From: Acanthopleura granulata
Lineage: Eukaryota; Mollusca; Polyplacophora; Chitonida; Chitonidae
NCBI GenBank assembly: GCA_016165875.1
Contig: JABBOT010000016.1
Coordinates: 4,110,230 to 4,174,229 of the forward strand
DNA: 64,000 nt
Reading direction: 5' to 3'
Shown: one piece after another, positions 11,155-23,365 of the stretch
Position numbering within the stretch: position 1 is the stretch's first letter
Layout of the letters: each line of letters opens with the position of its first letter
Translations under genes and position numbers: made by a program
The notes under the pieces: generated by a model
What the model saw: only the letters and a program-made list of their open reading frames with translations
The model's database searches: none
What the model was told of the DNA's origin: nothing

Positions 11155-11305
11155 AATTGCTTCACTCTGAAGGCATCCGTCCTAATTTCTTACCTTATAT
11201 ACTTTCCTTCTTCAGTGGTTTGAATATTGGTCTTGTGATTTTTGTACCAAAACTCCCATTTCGAGTTACGGCTGGTGTATGAATGTCCTTTTCGCCGCCT
11301 AGATT
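11155..11305 (+). repeat. Rep-A 3' segment
   Basis: 'catccgtcctaatttcttac', then aatattggtcttgtgatt, then 'gtgtatgaatgtccttttcg' and gccgcctaga match the 3' third of Rep-A. Confidence 0.65.
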
Positions 11306-11807
11306 ATAACCCGCGCTATATAGGCCAGGGGATTTCCACATTGCACCGCGCTCATTGCTTGTAGTATCGCGGTGGCACTAAAAACTCGACAACACCCGTG
11401 GACCGAACGTATTAAGTCCTTGCAAACCATAAATCTAGTGTACAAACAGTGTACATATCTGTAAGTCATATGCGGGAAATTTCGTCAGTAATTTACAAAA
11501 GGTCAGTGTATTAACCCCGATCATTCTGTTGTCTTGTCCAGGACATTTATTGCCGTCGTTCATGTATAAGTAACACATACTTGAGTATTTATTTGATTGA
11601 GGTGTACTGGCAGTGGTCACACGTTCAGATTTGTCGCCCCGACCCGTTGAATTCCACAGCGGAAAAAAAATTGATTAAACTCTACTTCATACGATATGTG
11701 GAATACGGCAAACGGCACCTTGTGAACGTGGCTCAAGCCGTAAAACACCTATTTTCTTTCAATTGCAGAAGTAATGGACTGATTCAGTAACTGATTGATT
11801 GGTTGAT
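11306..11807. other. no recognisable feature
   Basis: I see nothing assignable. Confidence 0.4.
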
Positions 11808-11950
11808 TGAGTTAATATTCTTTAACGCCATACTTATCAAGTTTTCAATTATACCATGATGGTTAGTATTATCGGTTAAGGGAACCGGAATGGTCGTGGT
11901 AAACCACCAACCTTTGGCAGGTTACAGATATTCACAGATATGCACTTCAC
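11808..11950 (-). mobile_element. SINE-4 fragment
   Basis: On the plus strand it reads tail to body: 'ttaatattctttaacgccat', 'attataccatgatggttagt', then 'gtaaaccaccaacctttggc' and a ggttac segment. The tail resembles that of SINE-1, while the body carries the aaaccaccgacctt...ggcaag variant also present at 12740, 42905, 54485 and 56145. Confidence 0.55.
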
Positions 11951-12739
11951 AGTCACCGTGATGGAAGACAGGTCTCTCTCAACGAACACCAGACTGCGCA
12001 TGCGGCCACACGAGCAGCGTCCATTCCTTATTGTCACCAAAGCCCGACAAGCTTCACGAGCAGAGGGATTCTTAAGCATCAAAAATCATATGAATTACAA
12101 AACATTACTGCTCATGTTATTTCCCGTGGGTTCATATAACGATGGAGATAGAAGGCTGGCATGTTAACGTCAAAGCACTTCGGAGACGCTGGAGATGATT
12201 GTATGTTAAATGTTAAAATAAATGTTTGCGTAACAGGCCATTCTTTTTCCGTTGTTAATGTAAAGAGTCTTGGTTGAACCCACCTGGAACATCTAGGCTC
12301 TGTACAGCTAGAATACTCATGTTATTCCATCAAGGATAAATCAGATATTTAAATTAGACGGGTAGAAACCTCCCACAGCCAGTTGGAATTGTTCGAGAGC
12401 CATCTGTGGAGGTGTCCTCGCTTTTCACAAACCTCGCCCGATTGCAAGAGCCATTTCCTAATGAAAAATTTTCCTATAAAATCAGAATGATTACACTCAG
12501 GAGGGATACTGTTTGTCAGTTTTCGATAACTTCAGAAAGATGGAGCTGATGATGTCACGCAAGGACCTTCTAAATTAAGCTGTGCAAAAATGTTTCGTGT
12601 ATAGCACAATTTCATTATACGAGCTTTCAACATTACTCAGATATTTCTTGTCCATTTTTTTTCCAGACAAGACTCTCTATTTGTTTTATGTAATTATTTC
12701 ATTCATGCCATTTGGCCCTGAAGAATTTTGACCCATCCA
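11951..12739. other. no recognisable feature
   Basis: I see nothing assignable. Confidence 0.35.
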
Positions 12740-12850
12740 ACAGTAGTCAGTTCTATGGTTGGTAGAAACCCGAGTTCCCAGCATAAACCACACACCTTCG
12801 GCATGATAATGGCGAACTTTGCGACGTGTAAGGTTCTCTTGTTTACTCAT
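12740..12850 (-). mobile_element. SINE-4 fragment, diverged
   Basis: tatggttggtagaaaccc, then 'gagttcccagcataaaccac' and ccttcggcatg, with a gcgaactttgcgacgtg end, parallels 56190-56280. It is truncated at both ends. Confidence 0.45.
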
Positions 12851-15685
12851 GGTACGTCTCGATGAGATCATTTAGTTCGAAAACGGTGCTGTATTGGGTT
12901 TTTCTCGTTTAACACACGTTTTTACCCTTCACGGCGGGGGGGGGGGGCATTATTTGTGATTTGTCAAATTTCCGCAGCTGCATTTTGACAATCTTTCTAG
13001 TGTGTGCCATTCATTTATCGACAGCGTCAGTGCAAGAGGACATTGAGTGTTTCCAATTAGATCTCAGCCTGCGAATTTGCGAGAAAAAGTTTAACGGGGT
13101 CTTCCAGCTTTAGTCGTAACAGATTTTTTTTTACAGACGTAAGCTGAATTAACCGTTGTGCTATTGCAGTAGTGGTTACACTGAAGTGTCTTTCATGTCT
13201 AACGTCTTAACATATTCATAAGTTTTCTTCTTTTTCTTTTTTGCATCTACATGTTGTAGAGGCAATTTCATCTTTTGGTAAACCAGCCGTTGGTTACTGT
13301 AGTGTGTTTTTTTTATTTAGTGGCGTATCTTTGGCCTTCTGTAAATTCGCCCATTCTTACTATCGGTGTTTCCGTTTTTGATTGACATGTAACAACTCTA
13401 CAAAATGATACGTACCAAATCTCCGTACTTGCTATGAAACTCGAGGTAAACCCTTATTCTGGTGTATAATGTTATATTCCCATAAACATGTTCAACCGCT
13501 CGTCTTAGCTGTCTCGAGTGAAGTCACAATTATTATAATTAGCGGTTTTGAGCCAAGTCAGATGAGTCCTTTCTAAATTGCCTTTATGGTCCAAAACAGG
13601 TGTCAACTGAGGCCGTTACCTCTCAGCTCTGCCGTACTCAAAACGTCCCACGTATATTCCAGTTGGCAGTGGCAAGCCAACCCCAAATTCGCGATAGGGA
13701 CAAGTATTTTACAACTAACTGGTCATGACGTGCTTCTTTCGGGCTTAAGCCGCGTGCGCCGTCACAGAGAACCAGAACTCTTCAACACCCACAACTGTGG
13801 TTGACGCAAAATGGCCGCCTCTCAAGCAATACGAGTTTTCCAAACTTTGGGGTAGCAAGTCATTACCGAGTGAAATATACGAGGGATGTTGTGTGTGCGG
13901 CCGAGCTAAGAAATAAGAGCCACAATTGACACCAGTTTTGGGATGCAAATATCGTTCAAAAAGGACTTATCCGACTTGAAACTATGTAAGCTCCACCATT
14001 GCTTGCCGATGTGGCTATGAAATCACGTCAGTCCATGCAATGTGTAAGACAGGGATTGAAATGGTAACCTTGGGCAAATCTTTGGCACTTTGCCTTCATT
14101 TGACACGACGTTCCCTAGAAATACTCCGAATATACTTATTGATAAAAAGTCAATCAAGCAAATCAATTATTCTTCCTGCATACATGAATGTCAGGCACGA
14201 ATGAGGACGACATAGACCGCCAAATGTACGCTTCTAGTTTAATATGCTGCCCGACCTCTTTTTAACGAAATAAAACGCACTCATCCTGACGCTCATGTAG
14301 AAAGCAAGCTCCACGTGCTGTGCGGTTTCGTGGAAAGCGTCCATGTCAAGCCAAAGGAATGAATGCACGCGTGTGAATTAATGAATCCTTCAAGTATCCG
14401 ACCAATCACTGATGGAGAACCTGAGCCTTGAGGGCCACCTGAAGGAACACATCCGCACGACGTAATGGGAGTACCTGCGGAGGTGTACACCGTCGTGTGG
14501 TGTCCATTAACCATCGTACTAGAGGCTAAACGTTCAGAGTCAATATCCAGTCACGTACATGGTATTGGTGTTATAGCTTAATGGCTTGGCTTTTGGCGCC
14601 AGCTTGCATAAGCTAGTGGGAATGTGCCGAGATAGCTCGCGGTAGACAAGTTTAATTGGATTCTATTGATCGTTGCTTAGCGATATATATAGTAAAACAA
14701 TTTTCAATGATACACCGGCGACCGGGTTTAAAGGAGAAGACCGGGAAAGTATAACGTAAAATGCAGTAAAGTTTGAAGATTAAAAAAAACAACATCGGTT
14801 AATTTTTAGACGTTCTATACGTGTACCTCATCGCTGTAAGGTCATATTGCTGTCAGAAGAAACAGACACTTCAACGACCCAATACTGGCTTAATGACGTG
14901 AATTGGGACCATCACTCTCTAGCGGTGAAATGTCAACCCGGACTCCTTTCCATCTGTTTTCGACCTGCTGGTTGTGCCGCCAAAATCTGCACGCTTTGGC
15001 ATCCTGCCAGATCTTCGTTTTTGTCTGTGCACTGGCAAAACATAGGGCAGCAGTCAGCCGTCCGCAATTGGGTTGAATTCGCATCCGTATTTGAGCAGCG
15101 TTATGTACATTCAATAGATACAGTGGTAATGATTTAAAGGCCCGATTCCTGTCATATCCGCTAATCGGACTTTACATAATCCCACATTCTGGTTGATTAA
15201 AATTATTGTCCGTTTTTTCGCCCTTTACGTGGAGGCATTTATTATTCGCGAATGTGTGTGTGTTAGGACCTACCGTAACATTTGTTGCCTCGGAACTAAA
15301 AAAAACTAAAAAATAATTTGGTGGTGTTTTTTAAATCTTCAAACCATACTCCTTTACCACAGACTGCCCAATATATCCTCGGTGTTATTCTTTTCAAGGC
15401 ATGGGCGTGGAGTGACCACTGGAAACCCTAGACCTTTGGACAATAAATGGCGAACTCTACAAATGTGAGGTGTGCATTGTTGTGAGGCGAATTTTAAGGA
15501 AGACTCCTGGTTTGAAAAAAGCTAAGCCCTCATATAGGTGCATTTGCAACGATCCGTGCAGGGCTTTTACACAATTTTGGGATTTGAAGTATCTAGAAAC
15601 TTGACTACCCTTCTTCCAGCTTTTCCCAGGTTTTCCAGCTCTATCAGCTGTGGACAACAGGAAAAGCGAAGTAACTGTTGGCATG
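12851..15685. other. 2.8 kb with no recognisable feature
   Basis: Only short frames without domains occur here (for example 13586-13804, 14293-14514 and 14847-15137). There is a poly-G run near 12938. I could not match any part to the repeats elsewhere in the window. Confidence 0.4.
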
Positions 15686-15837
15686 GTGTTAGAGGGAAAC
15701 GCCTCCTAAAAGTTATGGTTATTAAAAAACCATTAAACACTGTATCTGAAATTACCTTCTCTGATTATTTGATATATTTTTACTCAATGAAATGCGGTCA
15801 AATGCTTTGATTTTATGGTGTGTTTTGTGCACCATAT
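15686..15837 (+). repeat. Rep-C copy
   Basis: It aligns with 57081-57241: agttatggtt, then accattaaacactgtatctg and 'aatgcggtcaaatgctttga' with tatggtg near the end. It is known only from this pair. It is AT-rich, non-coding and of unknown class. A SINE-1 abuts it directly. Confidence 0.6.
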
Positions 15838-16144
15838 TTATTTATTTATCTATTTATTTGATTGGCGTTTTACGCCGTACTCAAGACTATTTCACTTATA
15901 CGACGGCGGCCAGCATTATGGTGGGTGGAAACCGGGCAGAGCCCGGGGGAAACCCACGACCATCCGCAGGTTGGTGGCAGACCTAACCACGTGTGGCCGG
16001 AGAGGAAGCCAGCATGAGCTGGTCTTGAACTCACAGCGACCGCATTGGTGGGAGGGTTCGGGCCATTGTGCTGCGATAGCGCGCTAACCGATTGAGCCAT
16101 GGAGGCCCCTCGAACCCTATTGATAATGCGTTTCAACCGTGACG
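15838..16144 (-). mobile_element. SINE-1, full length
   Basis: It has the same organisation as 8128-8423, with the head at the right: ggggcctccatggctcaatcgg on the minus strand, with A- and B-box-like segments, the GGGAAACCCACG body and the tacggcgtaaaac tail. About 35 bp beyond the tRNA-like head (16110-16144) is also shared with the 8-kb copy. Confidence 0.9.
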
Positions 16145-18954
16145 TCACAAAACTGTTTGTACACCTTTATGTTCAACTCGGAATAAAGTTCTTGCGAACC
16201 ATACACCTGTAATGTGTGCCTGTATATTGAAGAGCCAATATGACATGAAAGTTCTCCCTCAGCTTGTTTAGGGCCAAAGAAAGGTTCACTTGACAAAAAG
16301 GGAAAACGCCTCTACATATCACAAAGCTTTAATTTACTGCAGAAAAATATTAATTAACATATTGATGATCGAACATCTAATCACAATTAGAACATGCTAT
16401 GACACTTTTACTTTGTTGCCTGGGAGTACACTTATCAGTATGCACAGAAAGAGATGGTCAGCATCATAAGATTACAAATCAGAGAGACATGCGCACTAGA
16501 TACATGGCTGAACAAATATATAAATGGCCTTGTGATCGGTTGGCACAAGACTAAAAAAATGATTAGTTCAAATCTGTGATAAAAGCTGTCTTCTTGATAA
16601 ATTTTGAACATCTTGAAAGATGAATTTAAGATGATCGAATCTATGTTGACTTAATTCATAAATAAAGCCTTGCGCTGAAAACTTAATATCCCATAGCTGG
16701 GAGGAGTCTGACGCGCCTATTAAACGCACACCCTTAAGCAAAGACCTGTGGCAATTTTCCTTGCATTATGGTTGATTAGCAAATTCTTCTTTGCAAAAAT
16801 GTATTATTTTTGGCAGCAGCGTCCTCCTGTTTTCCTCTACAGGTCATACTATCTAGGTTACCTGATGGGGTATTAGGTTGTTGGCTACCTTGTATTTCTT
16901 CTACTGGTCTTGATAAAGTACATACCGTTAGTTTTACCGTTAGATGGCTACGGTACATTTTTAACAGTGTGTGTAGGAGTAAGAGAAATCAATGTTAACA
17001 ATGATTCCCCGGCGTATCCATACCTTTAGGGTTTGTATTTGTCATGCGTCGTCTGGTATTGGTGATATCTTCCCGGATCATACGACTGACTTTTAAGTCC
17101 CTGGGCTGTATTCTTCTATATCATGTCACTCCTAGAAGTGTCAGAACAAATGTGATATGTTTTCCTCCGAGGGTACATCAACTTTAGGGTAGGCTTAACC
17201 CTAGGATTTTCACGAAATGTCCAGAGCCACACAAACTTCTTATTTGAAAATAGTAATCCATAGATAAGTATTTACAATTATGTAAGAATAGAGTCTTCAA
17301 AACCCTTTTTGAAATATAATGCTTCAAAGGAAGCGTTGATGAACAGAGTTTGATGAAGCACAATTCCATTTTTAATCACTGATAGTTCTCAAGACGAGTT
17401 TTATGATGCATTCGTTAATAAAAATAGACGTTATCGTCATTGAACTGAAATGTTTTTGCGTGTGTGTTTATTCCATCGGGGTTCCATTCTTGTGTGCATT
17501 TTTGGTTTTACATACATAGGTTTCTATGTGAAATGAAACCATATCGCCCTATCAATTGAATGGCAACAAGATTAAATCAGTAGTCTTCACTTTCATGTAA
17601 AATGCGTCAAACTGAATGAACATACTCCATTTACACAAGTTAATGAAAAGATACAAAATAGATGAAATGGGAATGAAGTCAGTTTTCCCTATAAGTTTAA
17701 ATTTTGGCAATGTTCGTGGCCTTGTAGCACATTTCATAAAATTTAAAAGAACGGCTTACTAGGGAAATTGATAACATGATCTTAACCGCGAGTGACCTTT
17801 CAGAGACCCAGACGTTCAGACGTTCAAACACGACAAGCATCAAACAAATTCAACAGGTCTATATGATCACATATAGGAGACATACACTGAGCTAGAAGAA
17901 AAAATTTAAGTCAATTTTCCCACCAGAAGTTTCACCTTTTGTATGACCTTAACTTTCAGGCTAACTTTTTGGTCAAAACTCGTTCAGTTCGCATAGAGAT
18001 GATGCAAACCAACTTTAATAAAATATCAAAATACCTGGTTACTCTGGAATTTAGTAGCAAGATTTTTCGTACATGTGAGATCTTTCATGACCTTGACATT
18101 TGACCTCAGTACTCACCTGCATGAAACGAATTTCCCCGTATATCACTTATATGAAATTTTATATACCGCAAGGAATGTAATTCCCAAAGTAAAAGGCGGA
18201 GGATAAACACTGACAAAAGCCATTGTACCTTGTGATGTCTAATGCGGCAACAACCATATCCTGGTTGACTGCAGAATGTCCATCCTTTGACACTGTTGCT
18301 GGCAACGCAGTCATTTATTACTTTAGAGCTACATAATAAACATGTCCCCTATAGTCTGGAGAGGTTCATACAGAAATTTATATGTGTTCAAAATGCCAAT
18401 GTGACTTTCGAGTTTAACTAACGTTGGTATTTTTTGTCGGTTTTGAAAATGTCCGCTTATTCTTTTTTTGATTTCGGGCCTTATCAGTATCGGATTGAAA
18501 ACCACACATGTATACTGATTACTGTCATTCTTCATAAACTGGCATGTGTTCTGTACAGCATAGATAAGCCAGCATTACAGATCATATCATTAAAGATCCA
18601 ACGGATAAAATAAACCCAATGCATTATATAACCGTAGTACAAAATATATTTTAACAAATATTATCGATAACTTGTCAAATGAAATTTCATGCATGTTGAC
18701 GCGTATGTTATGGATTCTAACTGTGACGTCACCATCTATATATCGGCGATTTCAGTGCGGTCAAATTTCTTCAGTTTTCAAAGAACAAATAAGACTAATT
18801 GACAAACGTAACCGATAAAAGCTAAACAAAAGCCTGTGTCGCTGCTCCTCTGGGTTTACACTCTGTGGGTTTTTATTGCATTGTATTGCTACATAAATCA
18901 GGATTATGCTTTGTAAAAGAAACATTGCAATGGCCGTTTTCAGCTTAAACTATG
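16145..18954. other. 2.8 kb with no recognisable feature
   Basis: AT-rich with short frames only. There is no domain, no repeat match within the window and no clear exon. Confidence 0.4.
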
Positions 18955-19130
18955 TTGCTAGTGGAGTGTAAGTTGTTCCGCTCCAAGGACTTTAACCGTT
19001 AGAATAAAAAACAAATTGAAATCTGTTGACGAGAGGCCACATTTCACCGGTTATGTGTGTCTTTTAGCCAGCTATTACAGTGTAACCGTTGCTCTGCTTG
19101 TACTCTCCTTGCCGTCGTCTTTAAGGACTG
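18955..19130 (+). repeat. Rep-B copy
   Basis: agtggagtgtaagttg, then 'gacgagaggccacatttcac' and 'agccagctattacagtgtaa' match Rep-B. It lies just upstream of a Rep-A copy in the same orientation. Confidence 0.65.
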
Positions 19131-19164
19131 CAGGGTAATGCACATGGTGTATCCATATGTCTCC

Positions 19165-19697
19165 TTGTAGCATTTATTAGATCCTGTATGCCGTGTAATG
19201 TTTTCAATCAACGTCACAAGTTATTGCAGTAAAAACGTAGTGTATCAGTTATATTCTGTCAAACGCCTTCACTCTTAAGTTTCTTAAATTTTACATTGAG
19301 TGTACTTCTGTTGTTAGTAAATACGGACAGAGTGTCCAGAATCTCTATTATGCCTCATAATTATGTCTAAATCCGGGGCTAAGGGCCATATGTTTATTGC
19401 GTTCGCCTCGTTGGATATCTGAACGGTGGCAGTCAAAGCAACTAACATACATATTTGATTAACGACACCCTATACACTAAAAATGGTACACAACTTGGAT
19501 ACTGATTTCATTCATCGGCCGAGAACATTTATTACCTGCTTTCGTCGTCACTGAAAACCGCTGACTGCTTCTCTTTGCATGCATCCATCCCAATGTTTCA
19601 TTTCATATACTTATATAGCCCTTTCGTGGTTCGTATTATTCATCTTCTTGGAAACTAGTCTAGCGATTATTGTCTCGGACCGCCCATGTTGGTTTTT
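19165..19697 (+). repeat. Rep-A copy with 5' extension
   Basis: 'ttagatcctgtatgccgtgt' near 19170, then acggacagagtgtccaga, 'ctgactgcttctctttgcat' and tagcgattattgtctcgg. It is cut at about 19697, where LINE sequence begins, and lacks the terminal ggtatacgaatgtcggtttcg segment. Confidence 0.75.
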
Positions 19698-19731
19698 CTA
19701 CGGGATCTTTTAAGAAGTTTGCCTCTTTCTT

Positions 19732-20010
19732 TCATCTCTGTTTTTGTTTTGGTAGTAATCCCAACTTAGTCGTTTGGATTGATTCATTCATTTCGATTTG
19801 ATGGCTCTCCGTCACTGCAATTATGTCAAAATCAATTAAATTTGCAAAAACAGAATCAATTTTGGTCCTAAGACCGCAGGTATTTAAATGTACGAAGGAG
19901 GGAGATTTACCTTTATGAGTCAGACGGCTAGGGTTTTGCTGTACGTCACCGGATAATACAAGGAGGCTTTGGGATAATTCTACGTAAAAAAAGGCACATG
20001 AAAACTTCAA
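19732..20010 (-). pseudogene. APE-type LINE ORF fragment (endonuclease N-terminus)
   Basis: The 92-codon frame encodes LLVLSGDVQQNPS (about residues 16-28), then a variable linker, then FVHLNTCGLRTKIDSVFAN and DFDIIAVTESHQ (about 39-72). The LN-x-(R)-x-L-x-x-K and D-I-x-x-x-T-E blocks are the first motifs of the apurinic-like endonuclease found in CR1/L2/jockey-type non-LTR retrotransposons, where the Asn and Glu are catalytic. The rest of the endonuclease and the reverse transcriptase are absent, the left side being cut by Rep-A at about 19697. The SGDVQQNPS segment is in the position and shape of a 2A-like peptide but lacks the terminal NPGP. The exact clade cannot be told from this fragment. 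Confidence 0.75.
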
Positions 20011-21119
20011 TCCTAAGCCTTGGAATGGTATAATTAAAAGCTCCTGATATTCTTGTATTTAATTCTGGCATGGCGTCTAGGGGTATGTCAAACATGTGCA
20101 AAGATACCTGTGAAAAACTGAAGGATACCCACTGAACAAATCAATCGCCGCACGATAGTTTTCAAGGCTGTTACCCAAGATCAAAGAAGAGAAAACAATG
20201 CAGGAGCCGTGAGACAAATACCAGCGTGGACAGAACGATCAACCTAACAATACATTTATATACAATCATCAGGAAATGAAAAACAACGCCCACAGTTTGA
20301 CATATTTACAAGAAACATTAGTAATAATATATGTATATTCATACTAGCCTAGACGAGGAGCTATGGGGTGGGATTTTTCGGCTTCATAAGACAGCTACGA
20401 GAAATAAGGAGAAAATATGCATTTTCGCTGATGATTTAAGAATGTAGTATATGCTCTAATCAAACATGTGGCATACCTATGATTTAATTTGATAGACATT
20501 ATACAGTTTTATACCCAAGTACTGGGCCAATGGCTAAGCTTCCATTCAAAGAAACAATAAATTGTTGTAAATATACATGAGGCTATGGACTGACTGCATG
20601 CGATATATGAGCGTTTTAGAATGTTTAGAAACTGTGTTACCAGACGTGCAAGAAAAAAAGCCAGCCATCTATCTAGGCAAGATCAGCCGGTAGTGGTTAA
20701 AATGTGGCGGTAACCGTAAAACAACATACCTACAACATAGGCCTTTACTGTGGATTCCATGCTAATCTAATTTCGGTGTTCCGTATCGTTATGCTTAGAT
20801 CCAAAGATTACACTGTTTATGCAGTAAGAGGCACCAGTCATGAAATTGGACTAGTAAATGTCAATGCGTCAGTCACTTTAACTCCCTGAAAAGATCACGC
20901 AAAGTCCGTGCAACTCTCACAGACAGCACCTGTTGAAGGAAGTCCGTGCTTTGCTGAATGCGGTCAAACAAGACTGCTGAGTGGGCGACAAAAACAAGAA
21001 TAAGGCAGGACTGATATATGTCTTCAGTTCATATTGCTCAATAACAAGAGGGAAACAATTTGACACAACATTATCGAAATTCAAGCATGCAAATAACAGA
21101 TGACATAAATAAACTACAA
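20011..21119. other. no recognisable feature
   Basis: I see nothing assignable. Confidence 0.4.
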
Positions 21120-21245
21120 ATCTGCGGATGATCGTAGGATTCCCCCGGGTTCTGCCTGGCTTCATCCCACATTAATGCCGGCCGAATGGGCGTATAAGTG
21201 AAATATTCTTGAGTATGGCGTAAAGCAAAATAAATAAATAAATAC
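21120..21245 (+). mobile_element. SINE-1 3' fragment
   Basis: 'tctgcggatgatcgtaggat', tcccccgggttctgcctgg, then 'gtataagtgaaatattcttg' and 'agtatggcgtaaagcaaaat' with an (aaat)n end. The head is missing. Confidence 0.75.
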
Positions 21246-21399
21246 ATATAAGGAAAGGAGAGGCATAAAGGTATCTTAAAGTTACGCTCTTATTTTAACT
21301 ATTCATATAAACTCAGTGGCGGTATTAAAACTGCAGCATGTTTATCCTGCCTCTGGAGGCACGTTAAGCAAAACTAGATGCATAATTACAAAGTATAGC

Positions 21400-21457
21400 A
21401 TATCAGTGAAATATTCTTGAGTACGGCGTAAAACACCAATCAAATAAAATAAATAAG
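21400..21457 (+). mobile_element. SINE-1 tail only
   Basis: 'atcagtgaaatattcttgag', 'tacggcgtaaaacaccaatc' and an AT-rich end. It is a severe 5' truncation. Confidence 0.75.
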
Positions 21458-22066
21458 TACAAATTATAGCGCCATAAATTTTCTTCGCTTAGACTAAGTT
21501 TGCAACCAATGGCTGGTACTTGTGCAAATTTTAAGACACTGACAATCTTAGTTGCAAACAAAGTCTGGTACAAATTTTGAGAAACTTTGAATGGAGGCGT
21601 TTGCTGGTAAAACCTTGACTTATAAGATTTAGTAGCACTATTTTGTGACCTAGATTGAAATAGTCAGTGTTAGTGCACGCTCTGGCATATGCAACTAAGG
21701 GAGATATGTATACACCATAAGTCGGGTTTTTCGGAATATTGCCATGCATAAATAGTTACCAATATCGAAATTACGGTCATATCTTTTGTCATACAATACA
21801 AGGGCAAGTACAACCCCAGATCGCTTTTCTAGGCATACAAATCCAGATAAGATGTCCCATCAGGGCATTCACTGGCCTTTAATTTCAGTGAAATTTGATA
21901 TATGCTTCATATGTAAAGGGATTTTGTACCGTCATAAGGTGGTTGATACAACGTTTGTTGAATGCAAAATAGCCTGCCTTTTCAATACCAGATACAATTA
22001 CATGCCTTTCTGAAAAATGTCGAGGCTGGCAATAAAGCGGGAAAGATTTGAACATAATCAAATAAT

Positions 22067-22426
22067 CTAGGGGCCACGCAGCCTTGGAAAAGGCGTTCCT
22101 GTGATGTATGGGCGGATGAATATGTACGGTACATCCCTGACTGCAAACTTACGGCCCCTGGAGGCGGCTAATTTTTGTTTCAGACACCAAGACAAAATGC
22201 CACGACAAGTCGACAGCTGTATCAGGTTTTTAAATGAAGCGAGCTCTGACGATGGTTTGGGGCCGTAACTGGGCGAACAAAATGTTTGACCCAAATTAAT
22301 GTCAGCAAAATCTCGGACTGGATGAAGGGGTGGGGACGGGGAATAAAAATTTAGTCCACGGTAGATGATGAACTCTTCCAGCAGGTCAACACCGGCGTTG
22401 GACAGAGGCTTCACCCCCCCCCCCAC
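22067..22426 (-). pseudogene. possible retroelement ORF fragment (Penelope-like?)
   Basis: This is a 119-codon frame, one of the longer ones outside the LTR element. Residues about 6-36 read KPLSNAG, then LLEEFIIYRGLNFYSPSP and LHPVRDF. That faintly resembles the (N)LSxxxLxxxExxLLxxGLxFxPTP region near the start of Penelope-like reverse transcriptase ORFs. No RT motif follows. The poly-C run at its start codon is low complexity. I cannot exclude a chance frame. Confidence 0.25.
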
Positions 22427-22918
22427 CTCACTGTTACATCACCTCAACGTGATCTCCAAGAAAGGAATCGAGTTTGAAGCACGCTTTTAAGAACATCACT
22501 GCAAATGACCCAAAATTTCGCCCCTAACAAAGTTGCTCATTGTCGCTGATTCTGTGAGTTCTTTGAATCATATGGGAAAATGTTTCGAGGTTTATATTAA
22601 AAGGCGAATATTTAGGACATTTACGTTACATTCTATCACAGCTAACGACGTACCAGACAATCCTTTGTGCAATCCATGTCGCAGTGGGAATAGACCAGCC
22701 TGGATTCGAACACGCCAGAAGATCGGTGCAGGGCAAGTGGCTTGACTCGAATAATTCCACAGCACAAAGCGTCAGTTTGTGCGATTTGGGGGATCTTTAA
22801 TGGCGTATGGGCAAAACCGCCTAACGCTACGTGGCGTTACACTAAAATCACGCATTCATTCATTCCTTATGTGTCCGATGCTCATACATCCAAGCCGCGG
22901 AGCTGTCATACATGGAAA

Positions 22919-23110
22919 CAAAGAAATGAACACCTAAATAAATTGACGACCATCATATAAGTGAAATGTCCTTGAGTAAGGCGTAAAACAACTCTCATGT
23001 AAAGAAACAAATAAATGAACACCTAAATAAATGGACGACCAGCACATAAGTAAAATGTCCTTGAGTAAGGTGATTAACAGCTATCATATAAGAAAGTAAA
23101 TGGATAAGCT
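22919..23110 (+). repeat. tandem SINE-1 tails, 89-bp period
   Basis: cttgagtaagg occurs at 22971 and again about 89 bp later, each time preceded by a 'gacgacca...cataagt' segment and followed by a tail plus 'aaataaatgaacacctaaat'. A third, more diverged unit begins near 23110 ('gaccgccatcgtatcacaag'). This is a tandemly amplified SINE tail rather than independent insertions. Confidence 0.7.
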
Positions 23111-23159
23111 GACCGCCATCGTATCACAAGTAAAATACCCGTGAGCAACTTAGGGACCA

Positions 23160-23365
23160 AATCCGACATTCGTATACCAGCCGTCAAGCAAAATGGGTGT
23201 TCCGGGTCAAAAATCTCAAAGCCAGTTTCGAAAACAGTCAATTCTCATGTAAATAAACAAATAAATAAATAATAGATAAATAAATAAACTGACCGTCATC
23301 GGATTAGTGAAAACATTGTGAGTATGGTGTTCAGCTGCCCTCAAATAAACAAATAAATAAATAAA
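23160..23365. repeat. Rep-A 3' fragment plus further SINE-1-tail-like and (aaat)n sequence
   Basis: 'cgacattcgtataccagccg' with cagtttcgaaaacag at 23160-23240 is a minus-strand Rep-A end. It is followed by (aaataaat)n and 'gaccgtcatcggattagtga' with tatggtgttcagctg, resembling more tail units (plus orientation). Confidence 0.55.
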
